NCBI GenBank assembly: GCA_039030335.1
Contig: JBCCEJ010000002.1
Location: 62,001 to 126,000 of the forward strand
Origin: JBCCEJ01 sp039030335
Lineage (GTDB): Bacteria; Pseudomonadota; Gammaproteobacteria; HK1
Direction: 5' to 3'
Length of the DNA: 64,000 nt
Shown here: positions 25,165 through 34,223 of the stretch, piece after piece
Layout of the letters: the number at the start of each line of letters is the position of its first letter
Position numbering within the stretch: the first letter of the stretch is position 1
The notes under the pieces: model-generated
The model's database searches: none
What the model saw: only the letters and a program-made list of their open reading frames with translations
Told to the model about the DNA's origin: nothing
Position numbers and translations under genes: made by a program

Positions 25165-26874
25165 GTGCACTACGACTACATCATCGTCGGCGGCGGCTCG
25201 GCGGGCTCGGTACTGGCCAACCGGCTGTCGGCACGCAGCGCCAACCGCGTCCTGCTGTTGGAAGCGGGCGAAGACACGCCGCACGGCGCGGTGCCAGAAG
25301 AGATCCTCGACAGCTATCCGGGTACCGCTTATCTGAACAAGCGTTTCCACTGGAACGATCTCAAGGTGACGACCGAAGTCATCTCCGGGAACGCACCGCC
25401 CGATGCGCCGCGTCCGCCGTTGCGCAAGTACGAGCAGGCCCGCGTGCTGGGGGGTGGGTCGTCGATCAACGGGCAGATGGCGAACCGCGGTGCGCCTACT
25501 GACTACGCCGAGTGGGAGGCCCGCGGCGCGACCGGCTGGGGATGGGATGACGTTCTGCCGTATTTCAAGAAACTCGAACGCGACATGGATTTCGACGATG
25601 AATTCCATGGACAAAGCGGCCGCATACCGGTGCGCCGCATCTTCCCGGAGTCCTGGTCTGCGCACGCGCATGCGGTAGCCAAAGCACTCGAGTCAGCGGG
25701 CTTTGAGTATCTGCCCGATCAGAATGGTGAGTTTCGCGAAGGTTACTTCCCGATCACGATCTCGAACGTCTACGAACGGCGCGTATCCGCGGCCATCGGA
25801 TATCTCGACCCCACCACGCGGCAGCGGCCCAATCTCGAATTGTCGACCAACACGGTCGTTAGCGAGCTGGTGTTCGAAGGCCTCAGGTGCTGCGGTGTCA
25901 AAGCATTCGTGAACGGCGCCGAGCGGACGTTTCATGCCAACGAAGTGATCCTGTCTTCCGGCGCCATTCACTCACCGGCGCATCTACTACGCGCCGGGAT
26001 CGGCCCCGCACTGGCGCTCAAGGACCTGGGTATTGAGCCGCGCGTGAACCTGCAAGGTGTAGGACAACGGCTGATGGACCATCCGTCGATCTCGTGTTCG
26101 TCATTCATTCTCCCGCAGGCGCGGATCAATCCGTATACACGCCGGCACATTCTCGTCGGGTTGCGCTACACCTCGGACATTCCCGACGTCCCGCTCGGTG
26201 ATATGTTCGTAGCGGTCGTGCAGAAGTCATCCTGGCATGCCGTGGGCGCCCAGATAGCCTCGATGCTGACGTTCGTGAACCGGACCTACTCAGAATCCGG
26301 ACAGGTCAGACTCGCAACGGCGAACTGGCGCGACGAGCCGATCGTGGAATTCAATCTGCTCTCCGACCGCCGCGACCTCGACCGGCTGATGGCGGGTTTC
26401 AGGATGCTGGCCGGTTTGCATGAGCATCCCGCGATGCTGGCCGCGACGGCCGATCCGTTTCCGGCGAGCTTTGGCGACAAGGTGCGCCAGGTGAGTGAGG
26501 TCAACGCGCGCAATCGCCTGCTGACCGGGGTGTTCGCAAAACTACTGGATGGTCCGGCACCGCTTCGTCGATGGTTGATGAATCGCTTCGTGCTCGATGG
26601 CTTCAGTTTTGCCGATGTCATGACGAACGACGAGGCCCTCGAGGCTTTCGTGCGGCGTTCGGCAGTGGGCGTGTGGCATGCGTCGTGCACGTGCAGGATG
26701 GGTGCCGACGACGATCCGGACGCGGTTACGAACTCGGCCGGGCAGGTCAGGGGCGTGGGTGGGCTGCGGGTTTGCGACGCGTCGGTTTTCCCGATCGTGC
26801 CATCGGCCAATACGAACCTGCCGACGCTGATGACAGCCGAGAAAATCGCCGATCAAATCCTGACCGGCGCTTAG
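25165..26874 (+). CDS. GMC family FAD-dependent oxidoreductase (choline dehydrogenase-like)
   Basis: A 569-residue glucose-methanol-choline oxidoreductase. The N-terminal FAD motif is YIIVGGGSAGSVLANRLS, then VLGGGSSINGQMANRG (GMC signature 1) near residue 96, and SSGAIHSPAHLLRAGIG (signature 2) near 270. The C-terminus carries the catalytic His in WHASCTCRMG near 510 and the PSANTNLPTLMTAEKIAD end. It would oxidise an alcohol to an aldehyde. GTG start with GGGAGG upstream; 31 bases after the MFS gene, so probably the same transcript. Confidence 0.94.
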   Translation: MHYDYIIVGGGSAGSVLANRLSARSANRVLLLEAGEDTPHGAVPEEILDSYPGTAYLNKRFHWNDLKVTTEVISGNAPPDAPRPPLRKYEQARVLGGGSSINGQMANRGAPTDYAEWEARGATGWGWDDVLPYFKKLERDMDFDDEFHGQSGRIPVRRIFPESWSAHAHAVAKALESAGFEYLPDQNGEFREGYFPITISNVYERRVSAAIGYLDPTTRQRPNLELSTNTVVSELVFEGLRCCGVKAFVNGAERTFHANEVILSSGAIHSPAHLLRAGIGPALALKDLGIEPRVNLQGVGQRLMDHPSISCSSFILPQARINPYTRRHILVGLRYTSDIPDVPLGDMFVAVVQKSSWHAVGAQIASMLTFVNRTYSESGQVRLATANWRDEPIVEFNLLSDRRDLDRLMAGFRMLAGLHEHPAMLAATADPFPASFGDKVRQVSEVNARNRLLTGVFAKLLDGPAPLRRWLMNRFVLDGFSFADVMTNDEALEAFVRRSAVGVWHASCTCRMGADDDPDAVTNSAGQVRGVGGLRVCDASVFPIVPSANTNLPTLMTAEKIADQILTGA

Positions 26875-26908
26875 CGGTTGCCTGCACCGCAAGCCCTCGA
26901 TAAGGGCC

Positions 26909-27559
26909 CTAAGACGGGCCGAACCAGACCGGCGTGTCGCCAGCCCGCCACGCGGAATATTTCCGCATGACCGCGGAAAACAGAGTGCTCTCTTCGTGCT
27001 TCACGAGCCAGGTCAGCAGCCTCGGGTATGGGGCCGACGAGAACCATTGCCAGTCGACGCGCGCGAACTGGCGGACAAACGGAAAGATGCCGATGTCGGC
27101 CACAGACGTCTCGGGTCCGGTCAGGGCGTCACCGTGCCTGGTGAGCCGCTGTTCCAGTGCGGCGAGGAACACCTCGCCGCACTGGCGGTATTCGATCTGA
27201 GTGCGTTGCGGAAAGCGCACGTGATACTTGTACCGATCGAGCTTTGGCTTGAATGACAGGTCGCAGTCACGCACCAGGGCGAGGTCTTCATCCGCGCGGT
27301 CGGTGAGCCACGCGTGCGGATCGTTTTGCCGCAGCGCCCAGAGCATGACCTCCAGACTCTCTTCCAACACCGAGCCGTCGGCGAGTTGCATGACTGGCAC
27401 GGTCGCTTTGGGCGACAGCGCGACGAACTCCGGCGGTTTGTCGCGCAACACCACTTCACGAAGTTCGCACTCGATCCGCGCGGTGAGCAGCGCCATGCGC
27501 GCCCGCATCGCGTAGGGGCAGCGCCGGAAGCTGTAGAGGATCGGGTGGGCAGGCTTCAT
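26909..27559 (-). CDS. Glutathione S-transferase with N-terminal Cys (CPYAMR motif)
   Basis: A 216-residue GST. The thioredoxin-like half opens ILYSFRRCPYAMRARMALL, so a Cys occupies the usual catalytic position as in omega/beta classes and glutaredoxin-like GSTs, pointing to thiol-disulfide or reductive deglutathionylation chemistry rather than classical conjugation. SPKATVPVMQLADGSVLEESLEV provides the glutathione cis-Pro and Glu-Ser contacts. Its ATG overlaps the TrhO stop by 4 bases (ATGA), so it is translationally coupled to a tRNA-modifying gene. Confidence 0.9.
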   Translation of the reverse strand: MKPAHPILYSFRRCPYAMRARMALLTARIECELREVVLRDKPPEFVALSPKATVPVMQLADGSVLEESLEVMLWALRQNDPHAWLTDRADEDLALVRDCDLSFKPKLDRYKYHVRFPQRTQIEYRQCGEVFLAALEQRLTRHGDALTGPETSVADIGIFPFVRQFARVDWQWFSSAPYPRLLTWLVKHEESTLFSAVMRKYSAWRAGDTPVWFGPS

Positions 27560-28533
27560 TTCGTTTGCAATTCGCTTTGCGTGCCCATTACATCCGTGCG
27601 CTGCAAGACCAGTTCCTCCTGACGCTTTCGCTCTCGCAGTCGCCGACGCTTGTCATCCGATACCGAATCCAGGCAGTGCGGACACGACACACCGGGCTCG
27701 TAGCGGGCGTCCGCGCGGTCGGCGGCTGACAGCGGGTGCCGACACGCGGAACACTGTGTGTACGAACCCGGCGCCAGACGGGCGTCGACCGCGACGCGGT
27801 CATCGAACACAAAGCACTCGCCTTGCCACCGATTGTCGTCCGCCGGCACATCCTCCAGGTAGCGCAGGATGCCGCCGTCGAGGTGGAAGACCTGTTCGAA
27901 GCCCTGCGTCAGCAACAGGTGGGTGGCTTTTTCGCAGCGGATGCCGCCGGTGCAGAACATGGCGACCTGTCGATGGCGGGCCGGGTCCAGCGATCGTGCG
28001 GCGAATTCGGGAAACTCCCGGAACGTCGTTGTGTCGGGCGAGATGGCACCGGGAAAGGTGCCGATCGCATGTTCGTAAGCGTTGCGCGTATCGATGACCA
28101 GCACGTCGGGGTCGGCCAGCAGGGCGTTCCATCGAACCGCGTCGACGCGTTCACCCGAGCGCGCATTGGGGTTCACGCCCTCGACCCCCATCGTCACGAT
28201 TTCCCGCTTGAGCTTGACCTTCATGCGTTTGAATGGCGGTGCGTCGGCGAATGACTCCTTGTAAGTCAGCCCCGGAAAGCGATCGCGCGTCAGGAACGAC
28301 TGACGCAACTGGTCGATGGCCTCGCGCGTGCCGGCCACCGTGCCGTTGATGCCCTCGTCAGCGAGTAGCAGCGTGCCGCGGAGGTCGAGCTGCTGGCAGG
28401 TATCGAGCAACGGTGCCCTGAGGTCTTCGAAGTCCGGTAACTCCACGAAACAATACAGTGCGGCGACCACCGTCTGTGTGTCGGTCGCGGCCGACTTGAG
28501 GTCGGAATCGGGTCTGTGGGAATCTGCGGACAT
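27556..28533 (-). CDS. trhO: tRNA uridine(34) hydroxylase / rhodanese-domain protein
   Basis: A 325-residue TrhO (YceA) homologue. The N-terminal domain (about 18-110) has ALYCFVELPDFEDLRAPL and ADEGINGTVAGT, typical of the UPF0176 region; the rhodanese domain (about 130-225) has DVLVIDTRNAYEHAIGTF and the active-site loop MFCTGGIRCEKAT with two Cys; the tail is Cys-rich (CSACRHPL, SCPHC). TrhO is known to hydroxylate U34 of certain tRNAs on the way to 5-methoxy/carboxymethoxy-uridine. The ATG at 28531-28533 has AGGAGG about 15 bases upstream. The same frame is open far upstream but there it is antisense to other genes. Confidence 0.94.
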   Translation of the reverse strand: MSADSHRPDSDLKSAATDTQTVVAALYCFVELPDFEDLRAPLLDTCQQLDLRGTLLLADEGINGTVAGTREAIDQLRQSFLTRDRFPGLTYKESFADAPPFKRMKVKLKREIVTMGVEGVNPNARSGERVDAVRWNALLADPDVLVIDTRNAYEHAIGTFPGAISPDTTTFREFPEFAARSLDPARHRQVAMFCTGGIRCEKATHLLLTQGFEQVFHLDGGILRYLEDVPADDNRWQGECFVFDDRVAVDARLAPGSYTQCSACRHPLSAADRADARYEPGVSCPHCLDSVSDDKRRRLRERKRQEELVLQRTDVMGTQSELQTK

Positions 28534-28596
28534 TCGCGGACGCGCGCCTCCTTCGAGTTCGCGCCGATCGTAGCAAACGGCTGGGAGAGCTGGCAC

Positions 28597-29451
28597 TTGC
28601 GACCCGTTAACGGCGGCGTTCGGTTCAACCTGCGCAAGATGCGCGTCGACGCTGCCTCCACGGTGCGCTACGTGCTCGATGCGGGCGACGAGCCGGTCGC
28701 GATGCATCAACTGCTGGGGGGCCGCGTCGTGTTGCGCTTCAGCGGTGTGATCCATTGCGTCGCCTGCGGCCGCCGCACGAACAAGAGCTTCAGCCAGGGG
28801 TACTGTTTCCAGTGTTTTCGCTCGCTGCCCTCTTGCGATCGGTGCATCGTCAGTCCAGAGCTCTGTCATTACGCGGCTGGAACGTGCCGGGACCCGGAAT
28901 GGGGCTTGCGCACGTGCTTCGCACCGCACGTTGTGTACCTCGCGAACTCGTCGGGGCTGAAGGTGGGAATCACGCGTTCTACGCAGACTCCGACGCGCTG
29001 GATCGATCAGGGCGCACGTGCGGCGTTGCCGATCGTAACGGTGCCCGACCGTCTGGCATCCGGGCGCGTCGAGTCGGCGATGAAGCAGCACGTGGCGGAC
29101 AAGACCAATTGGCGCGCCATGTTGAAAGGCGACCCTCCGGGAGTCGATCTGCACGAGGCCCGGGACAAGTTGCTGGCCGAATGTCGCGACGCACTTGCGC
29201 AAGTGCCGGGTGCCGTGGCCGTCGACGACGCTGAAGTTCTGACCTTGCGTTATCCGGTCAGCCGGTATCCGGACAAGGTCCGTGCGCTGACAGCCGAAAA
29301 GATGCCGGAAGTCTCCGGTCGGCTCGATGGCATCAAGGGCCAGTATCTTCTGTTGGATACCGGTGTCTTCAACGTGCGGCGCCACACGGGTTACGAATGC
29401 ACTATGTGGGTAGAGAACGAGGCTTTTGCGTCCCGTTCCGCGACCTGTTGA
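28597..29451 (+). CDS. DUF2797 domain-containing protein
   Basis: About 284 residues. FNLRKMRVD begins the conserved part, followed by a Cys-rich metal-binding-like stretch (IHCVACGRRTNKSFSQGYCF, CFRSLPSCDRC, ELCHYAAGTCRDPEWG) and a GIY-YIG-like segment HVVYLANSSGLKVGITR, then TPTRWIDQGA and DKTNWRAMLKG. These are the hallmarks of DUF2797, a family without a known function; the two halves suggest zinc and nucleic-acid binding. The start is uncertain: TTG 28597 has GGGAG 9 bases upstream and no ATG lies between it and ATG 28639 inside the conserved region. The hotdog gene begins immediately after the stop. Confidence 0.85.
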   Translation: MRPVNGGVRFNLRKMRVDAASTVRYVLDAGDEPVAMHQLLGGRVVLRFSGVIHCVACGRRTNKSFSQGYCFQCFRSLPSCDRCIVSPELCHYAAGTCRDPEWGLRTCFAPHVVYLANSSGLKVGITRSTQTPTRWIDQGARAALPIVTVPDRLASGRVESAMKQHVADKTNWRAMLKGDPPGVDLHEARDKLLAECRDALAQVPGAVAVDDAEVLTLRYPVSRYPDKVRALTAEKMPEVSGRLDGIKGQYLLLDTGVFNVRRHTGYECTMWVENEAFASRSATC

Positions 29452-29871
29452 ATGGGAATGACGATGCTGGAGCAGCTTGACGTCGGGGTCGGTCGAACGG
29501 AACAGCTGGTCGTGGATGCCGGGCGCGTCATCGATTTTCTGGGCCCCCGCGGTCGGGTCTACAGCTCTCCGTCGATGGTCATGGACATGGAGTGGTGCTG
29601 CTGGTATCTGCTGAATATGTACCTGCGCCCGGACGAGTCGTCCGTTGGTGTCTATGTCGAGTGGCATCATCTGACGGGAACACCACTTGGCCAGCAAGTA
29701 ACCGTGACGGCTACCATCGCCGCGGTCGAAGGACGCCAGGTCAGCTTTACGACCCAGATCCACGACCGATTCGGTATCGCCGGGCACGGTTCGCACAAAC
29801 GCGTAGTCGTCGAGGTCGAGCGGCACCTGGGAAGACTCGAACAGCGCTTCCCGCCGTCGACCGCCACCTGA
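29452..29871 (+). CDS. Hotdog-fold thioesterase-like protein
   Basis: A 139-residue protein with a hotdog pattern: VYSSPSMVMDMEWCCWYLL (central helix region), VGVYVEWHHLTGTPLGQQVTVT and the strand VEGRQVSFTTQIHD followed by GIAGHGSHKRVVVEVER. This resembles FlK-type/thioesterase superfamily proteins that hydrolyse acyl-CoA. The ATG follows the DUF2797 stop with no gap; in-frame ATGs at 29458 and 29464 are alternatives. Substrate unknown. Confidence 0.8.
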   Translation: MGMTMLEQLDVGVGRTEQLVVDAGRVIDFLGPRGRVYSSPSMVMDMEWCCWYLLNMYLRPDESSVGVYVEWHHLTGTPLGQQVTVTATIAAVEGRQVSFTTQIHDRFGIAGHGSHKRVVVEVERHLGRLEQRFPPSTAT

Positions 29872-29887
29872 AGAAGGCCATCTGCTG

Positions 29888-30976
29888 ATGTCGGAGCTTT
29901 GCCTGCGCTGGCGTTCATCTTTCGCAAACCACGAGAACCGCTTTGTTCTGGGCGATGAGGAACCTGTGTCCAATGAGCATGTGGTGGTGATGCCGCCGCG
30001 GCAGTCTGACGCTCGTCGCACTGGCGCCATCGCCGACCTTGGTCTGTCGCAGGACTGGCTCGCGCGCGCCGGCCTCCGTGTCGGCGGCTGGTACCCGGGG
30101 CGCCTGGTCGCCGCCGCACAGGGGCCGCTCGGCACCCTGGCTGCGGCCGCCGCCGTTCGTGTGGTTGCGCTCGACGGCGGCGAACTGACGCTGGACGCGA
30201 ATCCTCCATTGGCCGGTGCTGAGGTCGTTGCCAGCCGGCCGCCTCCGGACGAGCCGCGCGTACGCGAATGGCTCGGGTTTGGTCCGGGGTTGGAGGCTGT
30301 CGACGACATCGCGGCCGCATTTGAACCGGGTGCCACGCACCTGGCGCGGCAAGACGAAACGGATGACGCACTGTTCTACGCCGCGCCGCGGATGGTGCAC
30401 CATATCGACAGCGACGCACGCACCCGCATCGCTGCCTTGTACGCCCATTGGATCGATGCCGATGCAGCTGTACTCGACTTGTGCTCCAGCTGGGTTTCGC
30501 ACTACGCAGGCGGGGCAAGTCCGTTTCGTAGCGTAACCGGGCTCGGTATGAACGCGCGCGAGCTGGCGGTCAATCCGCAGCTCGATACCTGGGTGGCCCA
30601 CGACCTCAACCGCGATCCAGTGCTGCCGTTCGATGCCGCGTCATTCGATGCCGTGACGTGTACGGTGTCGTTCGAGTACCTGCGCGATCCGTCCGCGATC
30701 CTCACAGAAGTCGCGCGCGTGCTGAAGCCGGGCGGCCGGTTCGTCAATACCTTCTCGGACCGTTGTTTTCCGACCAAGGCAATTGCGCTCTGGGCGGTAT
30801 TGCATCCATTTGAACGGCTGGGGTTCCTGGGTGCGAGCTATCACCGCTGCGGGCTGTTTGAGTCCATTGACACCGTGACCATTCATGGTGCGCCGCGTCC
30901 GCCGGATGATGATTACTTCGGCCAGATCCCAAACGCCGATCCGGTCTTCGCAATCTGCGGACGGCGGGTCGCTTGA
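29888..30976 (+). CDS. Fusion of a SlyD/SlpA-like (FKBP) domain with a class I methyltransferase
   Basis: 362 residues. The first ~130 residues look like a reduced SlyD/SlpA peptidyl-prolyl isomerase domain: an N-terminal LRWRSSFANHENRFVLGDEEP resembles the FKBP opening strands, and GGELTLDANPPLAGAEVVA matches the diagnostic DxNHPLAGxxL segment, with Pro replacing the conserved His. Residues from about 185 on form a type 11 methyltransferase: VLDLCSSWVSHYAGG as a degenerate motif I, LPFDAASFDAVTCTVSFEYL, and EVARVLKPGGRFVNTFSDRC. The insert-in-flap region seems shortened. No catalytic role is proven; the fold comparison is made from remembered family sequences. It follows the hotdog gene by 16 bases. 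Confidence 0.72.
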   Translation: MSELCLRWRSSFANHENRFVLGDEEPVSNEHVVVMPPRQSDARRTGAIADLGLSQDWLARAGLRVGGWYPGRLVAAAQGPLGTLAAAAAVRVVALDGGELTLDANPPLAGAEVVASRPPPDEPRVREWLGFGPGLEAVDDIAAAFEPGATHLARQDETDDALFYAAPRMVHHIDSDARTRIAALYAHWIDADAAVLDLCSSWVSHYAGGASPFRSVTGLGMNARELAVNPQLDTWVAHDLNRDPVLPFDAASFDAVTCTVSFEYLRDPSAILTEVARVLKPGGRFVNTFSDRCFPTKAIALWAVLHPFERLGFLGASYHRCGLFESIDTVTIHGAPRPPDDDYFGQIPNADPVFAICGRRVA

Positions 30977-31000
30977 CGGCGTTCGCGTGAGACGGTGCGC

Positions 31001-32446
31001 TCAGCGAAGCTGTTTGGGTAACCATGTCGCGAGGTCTGGCCAGGAGATCAGCAAGGCCAATACCAGCAGTTCGATGATGATGAACGGCACCGCTGAGCGG
31101 ACCACGGCGCCCAGCGACACATCGAACGGTGCAACCCCTTTCATGACGTAGAGCAGAAGACCGAAGGGCGGTGTGAGGAGACTTATCTCCATCGTGATCA
31201 GCATCAACACCATCAGCCAGATAACGTCGATGTTGAACGCAATTTGCAGTGAGTTCGCGCCCAGCAGGAAGAACGGCAACGTCAGCAGCAGCATCGAAAC
31301 CTGGTCCATGAAGGCGCCCAGGAACAGCAATACCGCCATCATCATGATGACGACCGTGAGCGGCGTCAGGTCGAGCGAGGTGATCGCCTGCAGCATGCCG
31401 TCGGTTGCGCCGCTGTTCGCAAGCGCCTGCGAGAAGACCAGCGAGCCCGCGATGATGAACAGGATCATCGTGTTGATTTTGGCCGTTTCCAGAAGTGCCC
31501 GCCCGACATCGCGCCAGCCGAAATCGGCGCCTTCCACGCCTGAAATCCGTACGACCCGGGCAAACAGCCGGAAGAACCAACAGGCGAGCAGGGATGCGAC
31601 GCAGCCGAGCGCGGCCGCTTCCGTTGGCGAAGCGATCTTGAAGAAGATACTCCCCACGACGACGACGAAGATCAGCATCAACGGCGCGATGTAGACGACA
31701 AACGGCGCAACCCGGTTCAGCAAAGTACTGCCCCGCCCGGCATAGGCGAAGTGACCGAGTTGCCGCGCACCCAGATGCACGCTTACCCGGAATGGCTCGT
31801 GAAGCTCAGCCTCATCCGGCGTATAGGCAGGTGCTAACGTCGGGTCGAGGACGCACCGAACAACCACGTAGCCCACAAACAGCAGAGCCATCAAGACGCC
31901 AGGGACGATGCCGGCTATCAGCAGCTGCGCGACCGACTGCTCGGCCAGTGACGCCAGCAGCACGGCGAGCGCTGACGGCGGGATCAGCATCGCGATGCCG
32001 CCGACCGCCATGATCGGCCCCATCGATATCGATGGCTGATAGCCCCGCCGCGTCATGTCCGGCAGCAGCACGGAACCGAGTATGGCGGTATTGGCGATCG
32101 TCGAACCTGACAGTGACGAGAAGATCGTTCCGCCAGCGATGGACACGACGCTAAGTCGTCCGGGTACGCGCGCGATCAGGCGATCGATCGCGCCGATCGC
32201 TTTGAAGGCAACGCCGGTCTGCAACAGGATTTCACCCATCAGCAGGAACAGCGGAATGGGTGCGAGCGTGAACTTGATGGCGTTGTGAAACTCCATCGGC
32301 ATCAGGACGAGGCCGATGTCGCCATAGATGAACAGCGCCGTGCCGAGGACGTTGGCGCCGAAGAACGCAAACGCGACCGGCATGCCGAGAAACATGGCCA
32401 CGCAAACCGTGCCGAGCAGAAGCGCAAACGCGAAGTACCATTCCAT
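31001..32446 (-). CDS. dctM: TRAP transporter large permease subunit (DctM)
   Basis: A 481-residue, roughly twelve-helix DctM subunit that drives substrate uptake with a sodium gradient. Characteristic are GMPVAFAFFGANVLG, IPLFLLMGEILLQTG, SIAGGTIFSSLSGSTIANTAILGSV and ASPTEAAALGCVASL. It is longer than the usual ~425 residues because of a hydrophilic insertion around residues 210-250 (PDEAELHEPFRVSV). It ends the dctPQM operon, 17 bases after dctQ. Confidence 0.95.
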   Translation of the reverse strand: MEWYFAFALLLGTVCVAMFLGMPVAFAFFGANVLGTALFIYGDIGLVLMPMEFHNAIKFTLAPIPLFLLMGEILLQTGVAFKAIGAIDRLIARVPGRLSVVSIAGGTIFSSLSGSTIANTAILGSVLLPDMTRRGYQPSISMGPIMAVGGIAMLIPPSALAVLLASLAEQSVAQLLIAGIVPGVLMALLFVGYVVVRCVLDPTLAPAYTPDEAELHEPFRVSVHLGARQLGHFAYAGRGSTLLNRVAPFVVYIAPLMLIFVVVVGSIFFKIASPTEAAALGCVASLLACWFFRLFARVVRISGVEGADFGWRDVGRALLETAKINTMILFIIAGSLVFSQALANSGATDGMLQAITSLDLTPLTVVIMMMAVLLFLGAFMDQVSMLLLTLPFFLLGANSLQIAFNIDVIWLMVLMLITMEISLLTPPFGLLLYVMKGVAPFDVSLGAVVRSAVPFIIIELLVLALLISWPDLATWLPKQLR

Positions 32447-32463
32447 TGTCTGAACGGCTCTCG

Positions 32464-32982
32464 CTACAAACTGGCGCCGACGTCGCCAGAGCGCTCGCGG
32501 GCGACAATCTCAGGTGCGCGCCAGGCGCGCAGTACAAACTCCACGGCGAGTAGCGCGAAGGCGAACGCGAAAACCACCATCATGTACCAGGTTGGAATGC
32601 GCAAATCCTTATCCGGCAGCGTGCCATCTTCGAATTCGGAGATAGCCATGCGCGTTCCGTAGACCGCCAGGGCTGTACAGAGTAGCGTCGCGGCACCGTC
32701 AACAAACTGCTCGAGGCGAATCGCTGCGCCTGTCGGCAATGCTGAGGTCAGCACGTCGACGCGCACGTGCGCACCCTGGTGCAATACCCACGGAGCACCG
32801 AGAAACACACCGACGTATAGAGCGTACTCAACAGCCTCGTGCAGCCACCACAGATTGCCCCACTGCATCTTGACCAGCAGCAGGTTCAGGGGAATCAGCA
32901 AAGCGATCGACGCGATCGATGCGGCGACCAGCATCATCAGGCCGTAGAGCAGCTGATGAAACCGCCGTTCAAAAAAAGTCAC
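32464..32982 (-). CDS. dctQ: TRAP transporter small permease subunit (DctQ)
   Basis: A 172-residue four-helix protein with MLVAASIASIALLIPLNLLLV, the conserved VEYALYVGVFLGAPWVLHQGAHVRVDVL segment and a final helix MMVVFAFAFALLAVEFVLRA. DctQ partners DctM in the membrane. The gene lies 46 bases after the dctP stop and 17 before dctM, the usual TRAP order P-Q-M. Confidence 0.92.
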   Translation of the reverse strand: MTFFERRFHQLLYGLMMLVAASIASIALLIPLNLLLVKMQWGNLWWLHEAVEYALYVGVFLGAPWVLHQGAHVRVDVLTSALPTGAAIRLEQFVDGAATLLCTALAVYGTRMAISEFEDGTLPDKDLRIPTWYMMVVFAFAFALLAVEFVLRAWRAPEIVARERSGDVGASL

Positions 32983-33028
32983 GGTGAGATGCGACGCGAG
33001 CCCGCCGGAGGCCCGCGCCGACGATCGC

Positions 33029-34024
33029 TTAGTTGCGGGTGAACAAGGCTTTCAGCCTGGCGCCGTGTTCCGGGCTTCTGTCAAGCACTTCTGCCCAGGC
33101 TGCATCTTTCGCCGCCTTGACCCATGTGTCCCGATCGGCACCGCTGAATGTGACGGTCTGCATCCCGCGTTCGGCAACCCAGTCGGCCTGTTTCTTGAGC
33201 GCTGCCTGAAAACCAGCTGAGCCGGTTTCCGCTTTGGCTTCGAACGCGAGGCCAACTTCATTCAACACCGCCTTTTGCGCATCTGTCAGCGTGTTCCATT
33301 TCTTGTTGTTGACAACGGTGTGCAGTGAGGACTGATAGAAGCCCGGGTCGACGCGATATTTCGTGACCTTAACCCACGAAGGCACCCACCCGAGAGCTGG
33401 CCAGCCGTAACCCTGCACCGTGCCGTTTTCCATATAGGTGTACACCTGCTGGATGTTCGAACGCTGCACCGTGGCGCCGAGTGACTTGAAGAAGGCGGTG
33501 TAGACGGGAGACACGCGCAGGTTCAAACCTGAGAGATCAGGTTTGTCGATGGGCTTGCTGAGCCACAGATGAAACGGTCCGAAGTCATGATGGCGTGCCA
33601 ACAAATGGAGATTCTTGGCATTCAGCAACTTCTGGATGTAATCAAAGCCGCCGTTCTTGCGCAGTTCGGCAAAGGTGTATTCCTGCAGGCGCAGGACCGG
33701 CGCTTCGGGCAGCACGTTGCCGAAGTAGGCCTCCGTGCAGCCGACCATGTCGTAAGCGCCTTTGGCCATCTTCTGGGTCAACGTAAACGGAGAGCCGATC
33801 GCCGGGGCGCCGCCGACGAGGTCGATCTGCACCGTGCCCTTACCTTTCTCGTTAACGGCCGCGACCAGCGCCTCGAACGGTTTGCCAGGCGGTGAGCCGA
33901 TCGGGAAGCAGCTGGCGCCACGAAGCGTCACTTCGTCCGCGGCGGCGGTGGTTGCGCCGAATGTCAGTGCCGCACCGAACAGGACGCTGAGTGCGCTGGT
34001 ACGTGGGGTTGCGGTGAATGGCAT
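33029..34024 (-). CDS. dctP: TRAP transporter solute-binding protein (DctP)
   Basis: A 331-residue periplasmic binding protein. The signal peptide (SALSVLFGAALTFGATTAAADE) is cleaved near residue 28. The mature domain has the DctP-like LVGGAPAIGSPFTLTQKMA, SGLNLRVSPVYTAFFKSLGA (the strongly conserved L+R ligand-carboxylate segment; Arg binds a carboxylate) and VQGYGWPALGWVPSWVKVTKY. The ATG at 34022-34024 is preceded by GGGAGG; the frame continues upstream without sense. The conserved Arg suggests an organic acid ligand, identity unknown. Confidence 0.93.
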   Translation of the reverse strand: MPFTATPRTSALSVLFGAALTFGATTAAADEVTLRGASCFPIGSPPGKPFEALVAAVNEKGKGTVQIDLVGGAPAIGSPFTLTQKMAKGAYDMVGCTEAYFGNVLPEAPVLRLQEYTFAELRKNGGFDYIQKLLNAKNLHLLARHHDFGPFHLWLSKPIDKPDLSGLNLRVSPVYTAFFKSLGATVQRSNIQQVYTYMENGTVQGYGWPALGWVPSWVKVTKYRVDPGFYQSSLHTVVNNKKWNTLTDAQKAVLNEVGLAFEAKAETGSAGFQAALKKQADWVAERGMQTVTFSGADRDTWVKAAKDAAWAEVLDRSPEHGARLKALFTRN

Positions 34025-34172
34025 GGGTTCTGTTCCTCCCGTTGCTTCGTACGGACTCTGCGAGTCCTGCGTTGTTGTAGAGCGCTCAACCCGGTGTTTC
34101 GACCTGGTTGCGTTCCGCGGCGTCAAGGCCGCCCGGCCCGCTGTCGCAAATCCTGACTGCGCGCACGACCCG

Positions 34173-34178
34173 ATTATA
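34173..34178 (-). promoter_or_regulatory. Candidate -10 element upstream of dctPQM
   Basis: Read on the minus strand this is a perfect TATAAT in otherwise GC-rich DNA, about 150 bases before the dctP start. The -35 position at 17-base spacing reads TCGTCC, a weak match (3 of 6). Confidence 0.4.
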
Positions 34179-34223
34179 GGGGTACCGCCGGCATCGGACG
34201 ACCTGGGTGCACCAGGGTGGTGT

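Noticed and set aside
28534..30336. Minus-strand frame continuous with trhO, open for about 600 further codons
   Set aside because: It is antisense to DUF2797, the hotdog gene and the fusion methyltransferase, its translation is Arg/Pro/Ser-rich without family likeness, and a proper trhO start lies at 28533. High GC explains the missing stops.
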